From the NCBI GenBank assembly GCA_902580265.1, contig CACHJY010000001.1:1-64000 (forward strand): 64,000 bases of DNA, given 5' to 3'. Position numbers and translations under genes: made by a program. Under the pieces are notes generated by a model. The model was given only the letters and a program-made list of their open reading frames with translations, was not told the DNA's origin and searched no databases. The stretch is from an uncultured Alphaproteobacteria bacterium. GTDB taxonomy: Bacteria > Pseudomonadota > Alphaproteobacteria > Rhodobacterales > Rhodobacteraceae. This document shows positions 8,152 through 17,364 of the stretch, in pieces (positions within the stretch are counted from its first letter, which is position 1; the number at the start of each line of letters is the position of its first letter).

Positions 8152-11007
8152 ATGTTCGAAATACAAAATACTAAAGAAATTCCATTGCTCAGGGTCAATG
8201 CTCACGTGTTTAAACATTCAAGATTTGGATGCACGCATCTACATTTAGATTGTGACAGCACAGAAAAGGCTTTTTCGGTTGCTTTCAGGACTATTCCTAA
8301 AGATCACAGCGGCATAGCGCATATTTTGGAGCATACGGTCTTATGTGGATCGGAAAAATTTCCAGTGAGAGATCCATTTTTTATGATGACTAGACGCTCA
8401 TTAAGCACTTTTATGAATGCGATGACTTATCCAGATATTACTGCTTACCCGTTTGCTACGCTGAACGATAAGGATTATAGGAACCTTCTGTCGGTATATT
8501 TAGACGCTGTCTTCTTTCCGAATATAGATGAGCTCGACTTTATGCAAGAAGGCCATAGGTTTGAATTAATTAAAGACGGCGATAAAGAAAAGCTTGCCCT
8601 TAAAGGAGTTGTATATAACGAGATGAAAGGTGCTATGAGTTCTGTTCCACGGCAATTATGGCATGGGGTTTCGAAGTCACTATATCCCACAACTACTTAC
8701 GGGTTTAACTCTGGTGGAGATCCTGATTTCATCCCTGATCTGACTTACGCAGATCTAAAAAACTTTCACAAAAAGTATTATCATCCTTCAAATGCGGTAT
8801 TTTTTTCTTATGGAAATGTAGATGCAAATGAACTACAGCAAGTAATTGAAGACTCAGTTTTAAAAAAGTTTACTCCAAAGCTTGATAATCTTAGGGTAAA
8901 TCCAGAGCCTGCCTTCGAAGTAGAACAATATAGCCATTCATATTACAACCCACTTCCTGACGACGAAAACAATCATCATGTAGTAGTCGCTTGGTTGCTA
9001 GACTCTACAAAAGATCCTGTTGATCATTTAGAGGCTTGTTTGTTAGAAAACATTTTGCTTGATAATTCTTCTTCACCTCTCAGAAAAGCTCTTGAGAGCA
9101 CTGATTTAGGAAAAGCGCCATCTCCCATAACCTTTATGGAAACGGAACAGAAACAAATGGCTTTCGTAGCCGGTTTAGAGGGGGTTGAAAAAGGAAAAGA
9201 GAAAGATGTCGAGGAGTTAGTCTTAAGTGTTTTCAGGGATCTAGTTTTAAATGGTGTTGAAAAAGATTTGATAGAGGCTTCTTTACATCAAATCGAAATT
9301 TCACAAAGGGAGATAACAGGTGGTATGCCATATGGGTTGCAACTTTTGCTCGGGACAATGCCTTCCGTTTTGCATGACTCTAATCCACTAGAAGTTCTTG
9401 ATCTTGAAGGATCTCTTTCAAAATTGAAGAAAAGATTGGAAGAACCAAATCATTTAGAGAGGCTTGTTGAAAAATTCTTTATTAATAATAAACACAGGGT
9501 CACCTTTCAATTGATTCCAAACGCTGATTACGATAAAAATAAGATGGAGAAACTTGAGAAGCTACTCTCCAAAAAAAATAGTTCTTTATCAAGTTCACAG
9601 AAAGATAATATCCGTGATCTCACGGCGAAATTAGAAACAAGGCAGAACTCAAAAGATGATCCCAGTTTGCTTCCCTGTGTAACGGTAAATGATATTGAGA
9701 AAGAGAGATTTTATACCACTGGCTGCAAACAAAAAGATGGCGATAAGATCAGATATTTTTACCATGCTGGAACGAATGGGATAGATTACACGACTAAAGT
9801 GTTCTCCTTAGAGTCAGCAAATTTGGATGATCTTAGATATAGTAATTTTTTCTCAGATGTTGTGACAAGTGTAGGCGTAGGAGAGAAAGATTATGAGAAA
9901 ATTCAGAAAGAACAGTCACTGAGTACTGGTGGAATAGGGTTAAGTTTCAATGTTCTTCCTGATAGTTCAGGTAATAAATTTCTACTCAGTGCTGGTTTGC
10001 ATGGTAGTGCCCTTAAGAAAAACTTTTCGAAGCTTGAGAGTTTAATGAACGATACTATTCATGGATTTCGACTAGATGAAATAAAGAGATTGGAAGAACT
10101 TACGCAATTCGAAATTGCTGGAAAAGAAAAATCAATTACTCAGAGTGGCCACATACTAGCTATGAATGGTGCGTCGGCTCAAATCTCAAAGTTTGGTGCT
10201 TTGTCCGAATTTGTCGGCGGCGTGTCGTCTATTCATAATCTCAAAACGCTACGAGACTCAAATGGAAAAATAAAAATGGATGTGTTGCTCGAGTCTTTTT
10301 CAAAATTAAAGAGTTTCATTAATCCTGCTTCTAAAATAGAGGTCGTTATAAGCGCAAATGATCAGAATTATGATAAGGAAACTACAACCAAAACCGGTTT
10401 AGAAGCTTTAGACGTACTTAACGGGATAGACTTGCAATCTGAGGAAATTGCGTGGATTACTGGATCGGATGTAAACTTTTGTGCGCAGGCATTCCCCACA
10501 GTCGGCTATGATCATCCAGATGCACCGATACTTACTGTCTTAGGAGCTGTTTTACGAAATGGATTTCTTCACTCTGCAATAAGAGAAAAGGGGGGAGCCT
10601 ACGGTTCAGGTGCTCAGCAGGACTCAGCATCTCGTTCTTTTAGATTTTTTTCATATCGAGACCCAAATTGCAAAGAGACTTTTAACGCATTCAATGATTC
10701 TATTGAATGGTCATTGAAATCTATAAACTCAGAAAAATTGGAAGAAGGAATATTAGGCGTTATTTCTTCGATTGACAAACCCGGCTCACCTGCTGGCGAG
10801 GCAAGAGCGGATTTTAATCAAAACATAAGAGGAATAGATCAATCCAAAAGAAAAATTTTCAGGAGCCGTGTGATTAATTGTTCAGTTGAAAGGCTTGTAG
10901 AAGTTTCAAACAAATATTTGATTGGTGAACCTAAGAGATCCGTAATTTCCGGAAAGCATTTTGAAAAAGAGATCAATGATCTTGGTTTATCTATTCATAA
11001 TGTTTAG
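8152..11007 (+). CDS. M16C metallopeptidase, presequence protease (PreP/Cym1/falcilysin) family
   Basis: A 951-residue two-halved M16C peptidase with the inverted zinc site HILEH at residues 57-61 and the distal glutamate in VVYNEMKGA (E157). The C-terminal half contains the expected REKGGAYGSGA substrate-binding segment. The organelle relatives degrade targeting peptides and other short peptides inside a closed chamber; bacterial members probably degrade short peptides. No signal peptide is visible, so a cytoplasmic location is likely. The length is normal and the frame intact. It ends five bases before the convergent pta gene and shares an inverted repeat upstream with ald. Confidence 0.9.
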   Translation: MFEIQNTKEIPLLRVNAHVFKHSRFGCTHLHLDCDSTEKAFSVAFRTIPKDHSGIAHILEHTVLCGSEKFPVRDPFFMMTRRSLSTFMNAMTYPDITAYPFATLNDKDYRNLLSVYLDAVFFPNIDELDFMQEGHRFELIKDGDKEKLALKGVVYNEMKGAMSSVPRQLWHGVSKSLYPTTTYGFNSGGDPDFIPDLTYADLKNFHKKYYHPSNAVFFSYGNVDANELQQVIEDSVLKKFTPKLDNLRVNPEPAFEVEQYSHSYYNPLPDDENNHHVVVAWLLDSTKDPVDHLEACLLENILLDNSSSPLRKALESTDLGKAPSPITFMETEQKQMAFVAGLEGVEKGKEKDVEELVLSVFRDLVLNGVEKDLIEASLHQIEISQREITGGMPYGLQLLLGTMPSVLHDSNPLEVLDLEGSLSKLKKRLEEPNHLERLVEKFFINNKHRVTFQLIPNADYDKNKMEKLEKLLSKKNSSLSSSQKDNIRDLTAKLETRQNSKDDPSLLPCVTVNDIEKERFYTTGCKQKDGDKIRYFYHAGTNGIDYTTKVFSLESANLDDLRYSNFFSDVVTSVGVGEKDYEKIQKEQSLSTGGIGLSFNVLPDSSGNKFLLSAGLHGSALKKNFSKLESLMNDTIHGFRLDEIKRLEELTQFEIAGKEKSITQSGHILAMNGASAQISKFGALSEFVGGVSSIHNLKTLRDSNGKIKMDVLLESFSKLKSFINPASKIEVVISANDQNYDKETTTKTGLEALDVLNGIDLQSEEIAWITGSDVNFCAQAFPTVGYDHPDAPILTVLGAVLRNGFLHSAIREKGGAYGSGAQQDSASRSFRFFSYRDPNCKETFNAFNDSIEWSLKSINSEKLEEGILGVISSIDKPGSPAGEARADFNQNIRGIDQSKRKIFRSRVINCSVERLVEVSNKYLIGEPKRSVISGKHFEKEINDLGLSIHNV

Positions 11008-11012
11008 CCATG

Positions 11013-11957
11013 TTAGGCTCTGTCATTACTCAAAATACTGGCTAATGCTATAGACGCAAGCCTTGCTTCCGGTGGATCTGCTCGACTTGTAAGTAGAACA
11101 GGTACTTTAGCTCCTAGAACGATGCCTGCCGCGCACCCTCCAGCAAAATATACAAGTGACTTGTAAAGAGTGTTGCCGGATACAATTTCCGGTACTACGA
11201 TCCCATTCGATTGGCCCGCAACAGGGTCATTTTCCAATCCTTTTTTAATTGCAGCATCTCTACTAATTATAAGGTCAAGAGCTAGCGGGCCAGAAAATAA
11301 TGCTTCTTTAATATTTTCTGTGGCCCATTCCTTCAAGTTGTGAGCGATTACAGTTGACTCCATATTTTCCATAACAAGCTCACTAGCAGATAAAAATGCA
11401 ATTTTCGGCGTTTTTATACCCAGTGTTTTCAAACTTTTAACCATTGTTTCAATCACTGTTTTAAGAGTTTTCTCACTAGGTTTTATATTTACTGCTGCAT
11501 CTGAGACCATAATTCCGGTATTCATATCATCATTGGTTATGTAAAATTGATGAACAATCTTGTTTTTTGTTCTCAGATTATTTTTTTTTGCTATCACAGA
11601 TCTCATGAAAGTATCTGAATGCAAATCCCCCTTCATAAGGATATCTGCTTCACCAGTTCCACATAAAAGGGCACTGATATCCCCAGCTTTTTCTTCCTCA
11701 GTTTCATTTATTATTCTGAAACAAGATATATCCCAGCTTAAACCTCTAGCCTGTTTTTCAATTTGATCTTTAGGGCCTACAAAGATTGGTTCAATCAAAT
11801 TTAAATCAAAAGCTTGTTTTGCACCTGAAATAGCAGACTTGCTATGAGAAAATGCAATTACTACTTTAGCTAGTTTTGCCCTGTTTTTTGCCATTCTTAG
11901 CAAGCTTTTTGGAGCAAATACTTTTGATTGATCTAATATGAAAGAGCTTGGGCTCAA
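11013..11957 (-). CDS. pta: Phosphate acetyltransferase (short Pta type)
   Basis: A 314-residue phosphate acetyl/butyryltransferase domain protein without the long N-terminal extension of E. coli Pta. Recognisable stretches are FVGPKDQIE, ADILMKGDLHSDTF, FYITNDDMNTGIMVSDAAVNI and the C-terminal AGCAAGIVLGAKVPVLLTSRAD. It would convert acetyl phosphate plus CoA to acetyl-CoA. It follows xsc by 18 bases on the same strand, which is the classic arrangement in taurine and other sulfonate degraders, where Pta uses the acetyl phosphate released by Xsc. This context is why I call the acetyl rather than butyryl form. Confidence 0.9.
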   Translation of the reverse strand: MSPSSFILDQSKVFAPKSLLRMAKNRAKLAKVVIAFSHSKSAISGAKQAFDLNLIEPIFVGPKDQIEKQARGLSWDISCFRIINETEEEKAGDISALLCGTGEADILMKGDLHSDTFMRSVIAKKNNLRTKNKIVHQFYITNDDMNTGIMVSDAAVNIKPSEKTLKTVIETMVKSLKTLGIKTPKIAFLSASELVMENMESTVIAHNLKEWATENIKEALFSGPLALDLIISRDAAIKKGLENDPVAGQSNGIVVPEIVSGNTLYKSLVYFAGGCAAGIVLGAKVPVLLTSRADPPEARLASIALASILSNDRA

Positions 11958-11975
11958 TTTTCTAATCCTATTAAC

Positions 11976-13751
11976 CTAGCCAACTGCGTTCATATCGCCC
12001 TTTGATATTCCAGCAATAGGAACAGGGGCTTTCATAGCATCCCTTCTGAAAGGTTCTCCAAGTTCTTGATTTATCATCACTTCAATGAAAGTAGTTTTAT
12101 TGTTTTCCAGTTGTTGATTAATGGCTTCTTTTAAAATCGATGTTAATTCTTCCATAGAGTTAGCAGTTTTTCCAATGAAGCCGCAAGCACCTGCCATTTT
12201 CGCGTAAGATACCTTGGTATCTAATTCCGTGCCTACGAAATTGTCTTTAAACCAAAGCGTAGTGTTTCTTTTTTCAGCTCCCCATTGATAATTTCTAAAG
12301 ATAATCATAGTTATAGCTGGCCATTCAGACCTACCAATAGAAGTCATTTCATTTACCGAAATTCCGAATGCGCCATCCCCTGCAAATCCAACTACAGGAA
12401 CACTTGGCACTCCAATTTTTGCGCCGACGATCGAAGGCAACCCATAACCGCAAGGCCCAAATAAACCCGGGGCTAGATATTTTCTCCCTTTTTCAAAAGT
12501 AGGATATGCATTACCTATTGCACAATTATTCCCTATGTCTGATGAAATAATAGCATCTCTAGGTAATGCTGATTGAACAGCTCTCCAAGCCATTCTAGGC
12601 GACATTTTTTCGGGTTCTCTCTTTCTTGCTCTTTCATTCCAAGTTGTTCCTGGATCGTCATCTTCGTGATCTAGAGAACTTAGCTCTTGAGCCCACTTTG
12701 ACTTAGTTTGCGAAATATAATCAGTACGTTCTTTAACTTTATCATCTATCACTATTTCAGGCATAAAAGTGAGAATTTTCTTAACTACCTTCTTAGCATC
12801 ACCAACAATACCCAAAGACACTTTTTTTGTTACGCCTATACGATCACTATTTAAGTCTATTTGGATTATTTTTGCTTTCTCTGGCCAATAGTCGATGCCG
12901 TAACCAGGTAAAGTTGAAAAAGGGTTAAGACGCGTTCCAACAGCTAAAACGACATCAGCTCTCTTTATTATTTCCATAGCAGCCTTCGATCCATTATATC
13001 CAAGAGGTCCACAATGAAACGGATGTGAGCCTGGAAAAGCATCATTATGTTGGTAACCGGTACATACCGGTGCGTGTAACCTTTCCGCTAATTGTATAGT
13101 GTCATTTATTGCATCGCTTAATACCACTCCAGCTCCATTAAGAATTACAGGAAAATTTGCATTTATCAACAGGTTAGCAGCTATTTTTATAGTATCCTCG
13201 CCCCCATCAGGTAATTCAAATTCAATTAATTCTGGAATATCTATATCAACTTCCTTGTTCCAAAAATCCCTAGGAATATTTATTTGGGCAGGAGCAGATG
13301 CCTTTTTCGCTCTAGATATAACTCTATTTAACGTCTCAGCTATTCTTTGAGGATCTCTTACTTCTTCTTGATATGCCACCATGTCTTTGAATAGAGCCAT
13401 TTGCTCAACTTCTTGAAAACCTCCTTGACCTATTGTTTTATTGGCAGCCTGAGGAGTTACCAAAAGAAGAGGGGTGTGGTTCCAATAAGCTGTCTTTACC
13501 GGAGTAACAAAGTTTGTAATACCTGGTCCGTTTTGAGCTACCATCATAGACATTTCTCCGGTTGCTCTTGTGTAACCATCAGCCATCATTCCAGCGTTAC
13601 CTTCATGAGCAGCATCCCAGAATTGAATACCAGCTGAAGGAAATAAATCGGAAATTGGCATCATAGCAGAGCCAATAATTCCAAATGCATGAGCGATTCC
13701 ATGTTTTTGTAATACCTTTACAAAGGCTTCTTCAGTGGTCATCTTAGTCAT
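11976..13751 (-). CDS. xsc: Sulfoacetaldehyde acetyltransferase
   Basis: A 591-residue thiamine-diphosphate enzyme that splits sulfoacetaldehyde with phosphate to give acetyl phosphate and sulfite. The full length, the N-terminal MTTEEAFVKVLQKHGI, the AHEGNAGMMADGYTRATG segment with the cofactor-activating glutamate, and the GDGAFGISVNE...N ThDP/Mg site all match Xsc rather than acetolactate synthase. It is the convergence point for taurine, isethionate and N-acetyltaurine breakdown. It heads an xsc-pta unit. A divergent alpha/beta hydrolase starts 95 bases upstream. Taurine:pyruvate aminotransferase, taurine dehydrogenase and a sulfonate transporter are not in the window. Confidence 0.95.
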   Translation of the reverse strand: MTKMTTEEAFVKVLQKHGIAHAFGIIGSAMMPISDLFPSAGIQFWDAAHEGNAGMMADGYTRATGEMSMMVAQNGPGITNFVTPVKTAYWNHTPLLLVTPQAANKTIGQGGFQEVEQMALFKDMVAYQEEVRDPQRIAETLNRVISRAKKASAPAQINIPRDFWNKEVDIDIPELIEFELPDGGEDTIKIAANLLINANFPVILNGAGVVLSDAINDTIQLAERLHAPVCTGYQHNDAFPGSHPFHCGPLGYNGSKAAMEIIKRADVVLAVGTRLNPFSTLPGYGIDYWPEKAKIIQIDLNSDRIGVTKKVSLGIVGDAKKVVKKILTFMPEIVIDDKVKERTDYISQTKSKWAQELSSLDHEDDDPGTTWNERARKREPEKMSPRMAWRAVQSALPRDAIISSDIGNNCAIGNAYPTFEKGRKYLAPGLFGPCGYGLPSIVGAKIGVPSVPVVGFAGDGAFGISVNEMTSIGRSEWPAITMIIFRNYQWGAEKRNTTLWFKDNFVGTELDTKVSYAKMAGACGFIGKTANSMEELTSILKEAINQQLENNKTTFIEVMINQELGEPFRRDAMKAPVPIAGISKGDMNAVG

Positions 13752-13846
13752 ATCAATATCCTTTTTTTTGAGGAATATAAAATTGATTAAAAAATTTAAA
13801 TTTAATATTCTAACATGTACTTAATTTATAGGAGAATTTAATAAAG

Positions 13847-14635
13847 GTGCAAAGTTTAAAATCAGGATTAGAAATTATTCATTTCGATGACAGGGGTCCC
13901 AAGGATGATTTTGCAATTATTTTTCTAAATTCTTTAGGAACTGATTTTCGGGTATGGGATAAACTATTATATGTTTTAGGAGAACGTTTTAGAACTGTCA
14001 GAATAGACAAAAGAGGGCATGGATTGTCAACGAATTTTAAAAACGACATTTCTATTGAGATCCTTGCAAAAGATGTTAGTAATTTAGTTGATTATCTAAA
14101 TCTTAAAAATATTTGTCTTGTAGGACTATCAATAGGGGGCTTGATTGCCCTCGAATTCATTAAGCAAAGACCAAACATTTGTAATAAATTAATCTTATGT
14201 GATACAGCACCAAAAATTGGTTCAAAGGAGATGTGGACCGAAAGAATAAAGCGTGTCAAAGAAGGAGGGATAGAAGCAATTTCAGATGATATTTTGACAC
14301 GATGGTTTTCTTCTTCTTTTTTAAAATATAGTGCTGATGAATTACAAATGTGGAGATCAATGCTCACAAGGACAACAAAATCTGGTTATATTGGATGTTG
14401 TGAAGCTATTTCCCGCTGCGATCTAACTGAACAGGCAAAAACAATTAACATGCCTACATTAGTGATAGTAGGGGAGGAAGACGGCTCTACTCCGATTAAT
14501 CTTGTTCAAAATGCTGCGAGTTTAATTAGAGGTAGTATTTTTAAAGTAATAAAAAAGGCTGGACACCTGCCGTGTGTTGAGCAGCCAAATGAAGTGGGAT
14601 CTATATTTTTGCAGTTTTTAGAGAATAATAAGTGA
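13847..14635 (+). CDS. Alpha/beta hydrolase (3-oxoadipate enol-lactonase-like)
   Basis: A 262-residue alpha/beta-fold hydrolase. The nucleophile elbow is GLSIGG around residues 92-97, the acidic residue is in VVGEEDGS, and the catalytic histidine is in KKAGHLPCVEQP. The closest look-alikes are PcaD enol-lactonases, but that fold is used for many esters and lactones. It starts at GTG 13847, and its last bases (GTGA) overlap the start of the PLP-dependent lyase, so the two are translationally coupled. Located between xsc and dddP, it may belong to a small sulfonate or amino-acid pathway; the substrate is unknown. Confidence 0.8.
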   Translation: MQSLKSGLEIIHFDDRGPKDDFAIIFLNSLGTDFRVWDKLLYVLGERFRTVRIDKRGHGLSTNFKNDISIEILAKDVSNLVDYLNLKNICLVGLSIGGLIALEFIKQRPNICNKLILCDTAPKIGSKEMWTERIKRVKEGGIEAISDDILTRWFSSSFLKYSADELQMWRSMLTRTTKSGYIGCCEAISRCDLTEQAKTINMPTLVIVGEEDGSTPINLVQNAASLIRGSIFKVIKKAGHLPCVEQPNEVGSIFLQFLENNK

Positions 14636-15717
14636 ACTATATATCTAATCCTTTTTTTCCTATTGGTTTAAAGAAGCCCTCCAATGTAAAAGATTTGAAT
14701 GACAGTACAGATATTTTGTTAAAGCTTTTAGATTTCTGCCCAGAGTACATGCCGACAGACTTGTATGAACAAAAGACATTTGCAGAAAATCTAGGTTTAA
14801 ACTCTGTCCTTATAAAAGATGAAAGAAAAAGGTTTAACTTAGGTAGCTTTAAAGCAACAGGAGCAACATATGCTATAGCAAAGATGGCTTATTCACGCTT
14901 GGGCGCAAAAGTCAAAGTTTCATTAGAAAATTTAAGAAATACGTTGAGAGGTGATACTTTTGTGACAGCAAGTGCCGGGAACCATGGTATTTCAATGTCA
15001 GTAGGAGCTAAATTATTTGGTGCAAATGCGATTGTTTTTCTTTCAAAAAACGTACCTAAAGCTTTTGCAGATCGGCTTAAAAACATAGGGGCAGATGTTA
15101 AGTTTAAAGGGGATAACTACGAGGCAAGTATGATTGAGGCCGAAAACTATGCATATAATAATAATTATGTTTTATTATCTGACTCAACTTGGGAAACTTG
15201 CCAGTCGGGCGTTGATGTCATGGAAGGATACATGATTATAGGTGAAGAGGTTCGCAAACAACTATTACCATATAACTTAAATCAAATAACACATGTTTTT
15301 TTGCAGGCAGGAGTTGGTGGATTTGCGGCTGCCATTGCGCTATCCCTTCGAAAGTTTTTAAGAAAAGATGCCCAGATAATTGTTGTTGAGCCTAGTCAAG
15401 CAAAGACGTTGTTTTTGTCTTTACAAAATGAAAAACCAAGTATTGCCGAAGGACAAGTATCAATAATGGGGCGTTTAGATTGCAAAGAGCCATCCTGGTC
15501 AGCATTGTATTCGCTCTCAAAGACAACAAATTACTTTATGCACTTGGAAGATGATTATGTTGAGAAAAAACTTAATTTTATAAATGATTTTGGAATAACT
15601 ACTAGCCCTTCTGGGGGTGCGGGCATCATTGCTTTGATGTATGCCACTGAAAACCAACTTTTCGAGATAAATAAGGACTCGTCTCCTCTCGTGTTTTTGA
15701 CAGAAGGTAAAATTTAA
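14632..15717 (+). CDS. PLP-dependent lyase, diaminopropionate ammonia-lyase-like
   Basis: A 361-residue fold-type II PLP enzyme. The Schiff-base lysine is in LGSFKATGATYA (about residue 73), the phosphate/asparagine loop is ASAGNHGIS, and the glycine-rich cofactor loop is AGVGGFAAA. The order and the SDSTWETCQSGVDVMEGYM segment resemble diaminopropionate ammonia-lyase (DpaL/YgeX), which converts 2,3-diaminopropionate to pyruvate and ammonia. It is about 40 residues shorter than typical DpaL. It overlaps the hydrolase gene by 4 bases and converges with dddP. Threonine/serine dehydratase is a less likely alternative. Whether it acts on a sulfonated amino acid, as the neighbourhood might hint, is speculation. 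Confidence 0.75.
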   Translation: MNYISNPFFPIGLKKPSNVKDLNDSTDILLKLLDFCPEYMPTDLYEQKTFAENLGLNSVLIKDERKRFNLGSFKATGATYAIAKMAYSRLGAKVKVSLENLRNTLRGDTFVTASAGNHGISMSVGAKLFGANAIVFLSKNVPKAFADRLKNIGADVKFKGDNYEASMIEAENYAYNNNYVLLSDSTWETCQSGVDVMEGYMIIGEEVRKQLLPYNLNQITHVFLQAGVGGFAAAIALSLRKFLRKDAQIIVVEPSQAKTLFLSLQNEKPSIAEGQVSIMGRLDCKEPSWSALYSLSKTTNYFMHLEDDYVEKKLNFINDFGITTSPSGGAGIIALMYATENQLFEINKDSSPLVFLTEGKI

Positions 15718-15723
15718 AAAGAT

Positions 15724-17022
15724 TTAATTTAGAAACTTTTCATCGAATGGATAAGAGGTAAGATTTTCAAATCCACTATCTGTTACAAGTAATTGATCTT
15801 CAAGCTTAATTGAGAATTCACCATTTTCACGGCTGATTAGTGCCTCTACACATAATGTCATTCCTGGCTTGAGGACATAATCGAATGCACCCTCTTCATA
15901 ATCCTCTGGATATGTTATTAAAGGAAACTCGTCACATAGGCCAACACCGTGAAACCTGCAACTGTATTGCTGTTTTTTATATATATTACCGAGTTGATGT
16001 CCTTTAAAGGTTAAATCTTTAAAGTGTACCCCAGGAGCAACAAGTTCAGCATTCTCTTGGATATGTTCCAATGCTATTCGATAATCTTGTTTCATTTTCT
16101 TTGTTGGCTCTTGGTCTCCTATCCACCATGTTCTAGAAATATCAGTGCACATAGAGTAACAACCAACTAGATCAGTATCAAAAGCTACTATTTCATTTTT
16201 CTGAAGTATTCTCGAACCACATTCCTGGAACCAGGGGTTTGTTTTGGTACCGGACGAGAGTAAGCGAGTTTCAATCCACTCTCCACCTCTTTTAATGTTT
16301 TCTGAATGAAGAATTGACCAGATATCATTTTCAGTCATTCCTGGCTTTGTTTCTTTCTCCATAACATGTATTGAGGTTTCGCACGCCGAAATAGAGCATC
16401 TCATAGCTTTTATCTCTTCAGCAGATTTTATCGATCGCGCATGCTCCATTATTTTTTCTCCATTTTCGATTTTAAAGTCTCTACGTTCTAGACTTTTAAA
16501 CCCATCGAGCATTATTTTATCTATTGCCAAATTCTTACTTTTTTTTCTTTTTTTTTCGAAGGCTTGATTAACTTGATGAGAAAAGTTTTCAGCGGCGGAT
16601 TTCACATTATCTCCTTTTGCAAAATAAAACATAGACGCACCAGCTCTAACTTCATCAATGTACAGATAATTGGATTCTACATAATGCGTGCTTTCTTGGT
16701 AATCCCAAAGAATACAGTGGCCGTCATCAAAAACTAAGCAGGATCTAAAAGGATTATGTGTATTCCACAAAAGCATATTTGATGTGCCAGTTGCGTACCG
16801 AATATTTAACGGGTCAAAAAGCAAAATGGCATCGACTTTGTTCTTCTTTAATTGCGCTACGACTTGCTCCTTTCTATAAGAATTAATTATAGATACGTCC
16901 GGCAATTGTAGGCCTTTATTATTCCATTCTTTTAGAGCTAGATCTGTTGGTTCTGAAAAAACACTGATTTTTTCTGGAGCTTTTCCAGGATTAATTTTTT
17001 TTTGAAAAGAAGGTGCCTGCAT
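15724..17022 (-). CDS. dddP: DMSP lyase DddP (M24 peptidase fold)
   Basis: A 432-residue M24-fold protein that I assign to DddP, which cleaves dimethylsulfoniopropionate to DMS and acrylate. Long segments match known DddP: DPLNIRYATGTSNM, LWNTHNPFRSCLVF, NIKRGGEWIETRLL and SGTKTNPWFQECG. The six metal ligands reported for Ruegeria lacuscaerulensis DddP (Asp295, Asp297, Asp307, His371, Glu406, Glu421, from memory) appear here as D282, D284, D294, H358, E393 and E408, all with the same offset of 13. An Xaa-Pro peptidase is therefore unlikely. It is divergent from the biotinyl carrier/soeABC unit. No acrylate-utilisation gene (acuI, acuK, prpE) is adjacent. Confidence 0.92.
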   Translation of the reverse strand: MQAPSFQKKINPGKAPEKISVFSEPTDLALKEWNNKGLQLPDVSIINSYRKEQVVAQLKKNKVDAILLFDPLNIRYATGTSNMLLWNTHNPFRSCLVFDDGHCILWDYQESTHYVESNYLYIDEVRAGASMFYFAKGDNVKSAAENFSHQVNQAFEKKRKKSKNLAIDKIMLDGFKSLERRDFKIENGEKIMEHARSIKSAEEIKAMRCSISACETSIHVMEKETKPGMTENDIWSILHSENIKRGGEWIETRLLSSGTKTNPWFQECGSRILQKNEIVAFDTDLVGCYSMCTDISRTWWIGDQEPTKKMKQDYRIALEHIQENAELVAPGVHFKDLTFKGHQLGNIYKKQQYSCRFHGVGLCDEFPLITYPEDYEEGAFDYVLKPGMTLCVEALISRENGEFSIKLEDQLLVTDSGFENLTSYPFDEKFLN

Positions 17023-17122
17023 TTGACTCTCCCAATATAATTTTTATGTTAATATCTTTTTTAAATCTTTTAAATATTTTTTAATTAAGTTAGGTTGTAA
17101 TTCATTTATTGAGGTGAACACT

Positions 17123-17350
17123 GTGGGAAGAGTTATTCTTTTGTCAGAAATATCAGGATCGATTTGGAAAATTAATTGTAAAGTTGGAGATGTTATTGAA
17201 ACTGGTCAAGACGTGATAGTTATTGAGTCTATGAAAATGGAAATCCCCGTTGTTTCAAATGTTACTGGCATGGTTGTCTCTATTTTTGTAGTTGAAGGCG
17301 AAATGGTTGATGAAGACCAAAAATTAATAGAATTAAATACTAAAGATTAA
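17123..17350 (+). CDS. Stand-alone biotinyl/lipoyl carrier domain protein
   Basis: A 75-residue single hammerhead domain with VIESMKMEIPV, the biotin-attachment signature (ESMKM), and flanking GDVIETGQ and VVEGEMVDEDQ turns. It looks like a detached BCCP domain of a biotin-dependent carboxylase; no carboxylase or transcarboxylase subunit is nearby. I prefer GTG 17123, which has GAGGT seven bases upstream, over GTG 17114, which lies within that ribosome site. It lies 14 bases ahead of soeA and is probably cotranscribed with it, for no obvious metabolic reason. Confidence 0.85.
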   Translation: MGRVILLSEISGSIWKINCKVGDVIETGQDVIVIESMKMEIPVVSNVTGMVVSIFVVEGEMVDEDQKLIELNTKD

Positions 17351-17364
17351 TCTAAAAGAAAAAT

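Noticed and set aside
14632..15717. L-cysteate sulfo-lyase (CuyA) because of the sulfonate context
   Set aside because: Motif layout follows diaminopropionate ammonia-lyase, not the D-cysteine desulfhydrase/ACC deaminase family to which CuyA belongs.
15724..17022. Xaa-Pro aminopeptidase for the M24 protein
   Set aside because: DddP-specific segments and the constant residue offset to DddP metal ligands fit a DMSP lyase better.
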